Source: Erysipelothrix sp. UBA3383 (GTDB taxonomy: Bacteria > Bacillota_I > Bacilli_A > Erysipelotrichales > Erysipelotrichaceae). Taken from it: a DNA stretch of 36,206 bases. The position numbers were made by a program, and so were the translations under genes. The notes beneath the pieces are model-generated. The model was not told the DNA's origin, made no database searches, and saw only the letters and a program-made list of their open reading frames with translations. The stretch covers positions 1 through 36,206 of the forward strand of contig DEPV01000026.1 of assembly GCA_002358955.1 (NCBI GenBank), written 5' to 3'. Shown piece by piece: positions 32,878-36,206 of this stretch. Each line of letters begins with the position of its first letter. Position 1 is the stretch's first letter.

Positions 32878-34227
32878 ATGATATTTAAAGAGACGCGATT
32901 GAAGGAGTTAAAAGAAAGTTATACTAAAACGTATCTTAAAACTGTAAGTGCATTTTCAAATTATACTAACGGTGAAATCTTTTTTGGTGTGAAGAATGAT
33001 GGTAGTGTTATTGGTGTTGAAAATATTGAGAACTTAAAATTACAAATTGAGAACGCAATTGCAGATAATATCAAACCTCAACCTTCCTATTATATAGAAG
33101 AACTTGAAGTTAATAGTCTTAATTTAATCAGGTTAGTTATATTGAAAGGTGATAATGGACCTTATTTTTATAATCATAAAGCGTATAGAAGATTCGATAC
33201 ATCTACTGTAGCTGTAGATAATGAAGAATTACGCCGATTGATAATGGATAGTGAAGGAAGGACTTTCGAAAGTTTGTTAGGTGATCAAGAACTGAATAAA
33301 GATTGCTTCGACGTTCTTAAAAATGTGTTTAACGATGTAAGAGGTTCAGATATAAGTATTAGTAATGATTTCTTAACTACATTGAGATTAATTAACGACA
33401 AAAATCAGTATACTCGAGCTGCTGAAATCGTTTCTGACAAACCTAAACACAGTTATTCTAGTTTAGATATTGTACGGTTTGGCGAAACTATGTCTATATT
33501 CTTAGAACGAAAAACTATAGAGTATCAGTCAATATTAACTCAGTATCAAGAAGGGTTGAAAATGTTTGACAAATGGTATGGTGATTATGAGGAAGTTGTA
33601 GGCTTTTATCGAGTTACCCGGACTTCCATACCTAGGGAATCTTTCCGAGAAGCATTAGCAAATGCCCTAGTTCATCAGGACTTTGCAATAAACGCTTCTA
33701 TTAGGATTTCTATGTTTGAAGATCGTATCGAAATTGTTTCTCCTGGTGGTCTACCTTTCGGAATTTCAGAAGATAACTACCTAAACGGTGAAATGTCAGT
33801 ACCAAGAAATTCTATTATCGCTGATTTGTTTTTAAGAATTAAAATAATAGAAAAATTTGGAACTGGTATAAATCGTATTAAGTCTGGTTATTATAATTTC
33901 GGAGAAAAACCTGAGTTTAAGGTTGATAGTAATATGTTAAAAATAGTATTACCTAAACTTACATATGGTAAGCAACTCCATAATAGCGAAATTAAGTTAG
34001 AGGATATCAATTTAGATTCTAGCGATTTAGAAATTATCAATACTATTTATTCTAATAATACTATAACGGTTAGGGAATTATCCAATGTAGTTAATATAAA
34101 CGAATCTGCTGTTAAACGTAAAATTAATGAATTAGAAAAAATGGGGATCTTAGAGAAAGTTGGTTCTCCACGCAAAAGAAGTTATATAGTTCATAATGTG
34201 GTAAAAAGAGCAACGGAACCAAAGTGA
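32878..34227 (+). CDS. Second AlbA_2 / HATPase_c_4 transcriptional regulator, ending in a repeat array
   Basis: A 449-residue paralogue of the protein at 120-1484. AlbA_2 domain in residues about 5-120 (LKTVSAFSNYTNGEIFFGV, VIGVENI), GHKL-type domain near 255-360 (FREALANALVHQDFAINASI, DRIEIVSPGG, IEKFGTGINRIKSGYYNFG), and a winged helix near 378-440 (LEIINTIYSNNTITVRELS, ESAVKRKINELEKMGIL). The last residues, ATEPK then stop, are encoded by the first units of the repeat array that follows. Neighbouring open pieces of the array also end in TEPK-stop in other frames, so the C-terminal tail may vary in length. No partner gene is seen. Confidence 0.85.
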   Translation: MIFKETRLKELKESYTKTYLKTVSAFSNYTNGEIFFGVKNDGSVIGVENIENLKLQIENAIADNIKPQPSYYIEELEVNSLNLIRLVILKGDNGPYFYNHKAYRRFDTSTVAVDNEELRRLIMDSEGRTFESLLGDQELNKDCFDVLKNVFNDVRGSDISISNDFLTTLRLINDKNQYTRAAEIVSDKPKHSYSSLDIVRFGETMSIFLERKTIEYQSILTQYQEGLKMFDKWYGDYEEVVGFYRVTRTSIPRESFREALANALVHQDFAINASIRISMFEDRIEIVSPGGLPFGISEDNYLNGEMSVPRNSIIADLFLRIKIIEKFGTGINRIKSGYYNFGEKPEFKVDSNMLKIVLPKLTYGKQLHNSEIKLEDINLDSSDLEIINTIYSNNTITVRELSNVVNINESAVKRKINELEKMGILEKVGSPRKRSYIVHNVVKRATEPK

Positions 34228-34499
34228 ATCAAATTGATTCAAACCTACCGAAACTGACTAAAAAGTGAACCAAACTGGCTCAAAAGTGAACCAAAGTGAC
34301 CCAATAGTGAACCAAACTGGCTCAAAAGTTAACCAAAGTGACCCAAAAGTGACCCAAACTGGTTCAAAAGTGAACCAAACTGAACCAAAGTGACCCAAAA
34401 GTGAACCAAACTGACCCAAAAGTGAACCAAACTGAACCAAAATGACCCAAAAGTGAACCAAACTGAATCAAACTGAAGCAAAGTGAAGCAAACTGAAAT
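34212..34499 (+). repeat. Tandem array of 10/11-bp units encoding a cryptic heptad tail
   Basis: About 28 units. Consensus 11-mer AAAAGTGAACC and 10-mers AAACTGAACC, AAAGTGACCC and AAACTGGCTC; the first four or five (34212-34260) are more worn. Alternating 11+10 makes 21 bp, so one frame encodes heptads such as KVNQTGS and KVNQSDP. That frame is open from 34262 to 34390 (six heptads), then stops after TEPK. Where two 10-mers adjoin, the frame changes: 34386-34442 is open in a second frame and ends TEPK-stop, and 34450-34473 in the third. The gene upstream also ends TEPK-stop within the first unit. There are no spacers, so it is not CRISPR. Confidence 0.9.
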
Positions 34500-34756
34500 T
34501 CAGTGTTTCAATGTTGTCTCTAAGTTTCTCGAAATATTTCAAGAACCTCTTTTAAGAATTGCTAGGCCAGAATGAATTAATAGTATATTTTTAAGAATAG
34601 CTATAATATTAGAATTACCTCATTCTATGTGATGTTTCCTAATAATGTTTATGTAATAGTCTTATGATAGGAAACTAATAGTTTGAATGCGTTGGATGGT
34701 CACTAGTCATGGATTACTTTTCAGTCCGTGTTAAAATCATTTCAAGAGGTGGGACT
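34500..34756 (+). other. Intergenic region after the repeat array
   Basis: AT-rich sequence without recognisable gene or repeat. The distal end holds the promoter of the next gene: TAAAAT at 34732-34737 with TG at 34729-34730 (extended -10). Confidence 0.55.
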
Positions 34757-35749
34757 ATGAAATTATCAATATTAGATTTTGTAACGATTTATGAGGGTGT
34801 GAGTGATGTTGATAGCATGAATAACATGTTAGAAACAGTTAAAGTAGCGGATGAACTTGGGTATCATCGTTATTGGTTTACGGAACATCATTCCATGAGT
34901 AGTTTATTAAGTACTGCACCTGACTTAATGATTGCAGCTGCAATTGCTGTATCTAAACGTATACGACTAGGGGCAGGGGGTATCATGCTTCCTAATCATG
35001 CTGCATTAAAAGTTGCAGAAAATTTCAGATTGCTCAGTATCATGGCACCTGATCGTATCGATTTAGGAATTGGAAGGGCACCGGGTACAAACCAACAAGC
35101 TGCTTTTGCATTGAGTCGTTTACCTGAAGTTGCAATGCGCAATAACTTCAATCAACAACTGGAAGACTTGTTGGGTTTTCTGAACAGTGATACCAGTGAT
35201 GATATACCCTTTTCAAGCATTCAAATGCCCGGATTTGATATGCATAATCCAGAAGTGATGATGCTGGGTTCCAGTAAGGGTGGAGTTGAGTTTGCTTTAG
35301 AGCATAACTTACCATTTGTCTTTGCAGGACATATTAATCCAGCACTGATGGAAGAGGTACTTCTAGATTACAATCAACGTAAACAGGGCTTGTTAGACAG
35401 TGTAGCAGCCATTGGTGTCGTGTGTGCTAAGGATGATGAAACAGCAGCACTGCTTGCTGAACCTTACATTCACATGTGGGTGAAGCGTATGAGTGGTGAT
35501 CCAAGCTTTAAGCGACACAGTGTTGAGGAAGTTAAAGATTATGTTTATAGTGATTATGAAATGATGGTCCGTGAAGCGGTTCTTGATAAACTCTATATAG
35601 GAAGTGTTGAAACTTTAAAGGTTAAGTTTGAAGCTTTATTAAATAATACCAAAGCAAGTGAAATCATGATGGTAGACTGTTACCCTAATCATGAAGCTAA
35701 AATGAAAGGGTATCGACTACTCGCAGAACTTCTAGAACCAATCCAGTAA
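34757..35749 (+). CDS. LLM-class (luciferase-like) flavin-dependent oxidoreductase
   Basis: A 330-residue luciferase-like monooxygenase-family TIM barrel, probably FMN-linked. Landmarks: KLSILDFVTIYEG, ADELGYHRYWFTEHHSM, RIRLGAGGIMLPNHAALKVA, PDRIDLGIGRAPGTN and MLGSSKGGVEFALE. It belongs with the bacterial LLM oxidoreductases often called MsnO8-like; the substrate is unknown and it is unlikely to emit light (no lux genes). ATG 34757 follows GAGGTGGG by about 5 bases; the frame back to ATG 34709 runs across the promoter. It is a single gene with its own terminator. Confidence 0.9.
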   Translation: MKLSILDFVTIYEGVSDVDSMNNMLETVKVADELGYHRYWFTEHHSMSSLLSTAPDLMIAAAIAVSKRIRLGAGGIMLPNHAALKVAENFRLLSIMAPDRIDLGIGRAPGTNQQAAFALSRLPEVAMRNNFNQQLEDLLGFLNSDTSDDIPFSSIQMPGFDMHNPEVMMLGSSKGGVEFALEHNLPFVFAGHINPALMEEVLLDYNQRKQGLLDSVAAIGVVCAKDDETAALLAEPYIHMWVKRMSGDPSFKRHSVEEVKDYVYSDYEMMVREAVLDKLYIGSVETLKVKFEALLNNTKASEIMMVDCYPNHEAKMKGYRLLAELLEPIQ

Positions 35750-35778
35750 TTAAAGTGTACCCTATGTTAAGGACACTA

Positions 35779-35821
35779 AAAAATCACTGAGTCATCCAAA
35801 TTGGATGGCTCAGTGATTTTG
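35779..35821 (+). terminator. Strong terminator after the LLM oxidoreductase gene
   Basis: AAAATCACTGAG-T-CATCCAA pairs with TTGGATG-G-CTCAGTGATTTT, one mismatch in about 20 bp. Confidence 0.85.
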
Positions 35822-35840
35822 TAATGGCACAAGCTGACAG

Positions 35841-36206
35841 CTAGAAACTGTCTGTACGAATAGTTGTAAGATATTGATGATACTCATATGGGGTCATTCT
35901 ATTCATTGTCTAATGTGGTCTATGGTAGTTATAATTAGGAAATATAATCATCAATTTCTGTTTCTAAATCATTAAATAAATTACATACTTTCAAATGTAG
36001 TTCATCTTTTGTGTATCCAAAGAATGATTCTTGAGGATCTTTATACCAACAGTTACCTCTTCTAGCATTGATTGTTTAATGACATTCACCTTCAGAAGTT
36101 GTTGAAAACTAAAAATTGTATAGAGCCTTCCTTGATCAAAATGAATGCAATTATCTATAACAATTTCCTGTCCATAATCTTTAATAATAATTTCTCTTTA
36201 TATAAT
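35841..36206 (-). pseudogene. Decayed IS3-family transposase (orfB), running off the window
   Basis: Minus-strand translation recovers pieces of an IS3/IS150-type integrase-core transposase in several frames: IHFDQGRLYT (family HSDQG) and FQQLLKVNVIKQSM, then after a frameshift ARRGNCWYKDPQESFFGYTK and DELHLKVCNLFNDLETEIDD. After a further frameshift come YNYHRPH, an in-frame stop and MTPYEYHQYLTT. The family order is preserved and the C-terminal end is at about 35841. It is inactive. The 5' end lies beyond the window. Confidence 0.8.

Noticed and set aside
34258..34461. 67-codon minus-strand open frame
   Set aside because: It is the reverse translation of the tandem repeat; no ribosome-binding site or promoter, and its residues are simple repeats.
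34212..34499. Possible CRISPR array
   Set aside because: Units are 10-11 bp, contiguous and without spacers, and no cas genes are present.

Overview
The window is AT-rich, densely coded DNA from a low-GC Firmicute. Strong AGGAGG ribosome-binding sites, a SufCDSUB operon, CcpA-type cre boxes, YtrA-like GntR control of an ABC operon, and an LPXTG-anchored pullulanase all fit. The set pullulanase + PDH + ptb/buk + SUF suggests a fermentative, host-associated organism, perhaps of the Erysipelotrichia; that placement is an impression from protein resemblance, not a measurement. TGA is used as a stop.

Layout, left to right: (1) 120-1484, an AlbA_2/Schlafen-type ATP-binding regulator; (2) 1616-2725, an orphan GT4 glycosyltransferase; (3) 2795-6550, a GntR-controlled operon with two paralogous membrane proteins, two ABC ATPases (the second with substituted catalytic residues) and a third membrane protein; (4) 6904-8726 on the minus strand, a pair of PrsA/SurA-type secretion chaperones; (5) 8836-15126, the sufCDSUB operon, translationally coupled to 5-formyl-THF cyclo-ligase and an MFS transporter; (6) 15255-18238, a divergent CitX-CitG-like fusion protein, tyrS and a small lipoprotein; (7) 18283-18677, a decayed mepB-like gene; (8) 18748-19708, DUF488 and 3-methyladenine glycosylase; (9) 20050-28783, a long operon with pyruvate dehydrogenase E1a/E1b/E2/E3, a stand-alone PTS_EIIC_2-like membrane protein, phosphate butyryltransferase, butyrate kinase and a LysR regulator; (10) 29224-32628, cell-wall pullulanase with two cre boxes; (11) 32878-34227, a second AlbA_2/ATPase regulator whose stop codon lies in a 10/11-bp tandem repeat array running to 34499; (12) 34757-35749, a luciferase-like oxidoreductase; (13) 35841-36206, a decayed IS3-family transposase at the window edge.

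How the parts work together: starch or glycogen breakdown by the surface pullulanase and 2-oxoacid oxidation by the PDH-ptb-buk operon both carry cre sites, so both are probably under catabolite control. The ptb/buk pair would turn acyl-CoA from the dehydrogenase into an acid plus ATP. SUF serves Fe-S assembly. The PrsA pair serves folding of exported proteins.

The observations most worth a second look are: the CitXG-like protein that keeps the fold landmarks of both enzymes but has lost their signature residues; the heptad-encoding repeat array after the second AlbA_2 gene; a 15-bp perfect hairpin inside the start of ptb; and the lone EIIC-like protein in a 2-oxoacid dehydrogenase operon.
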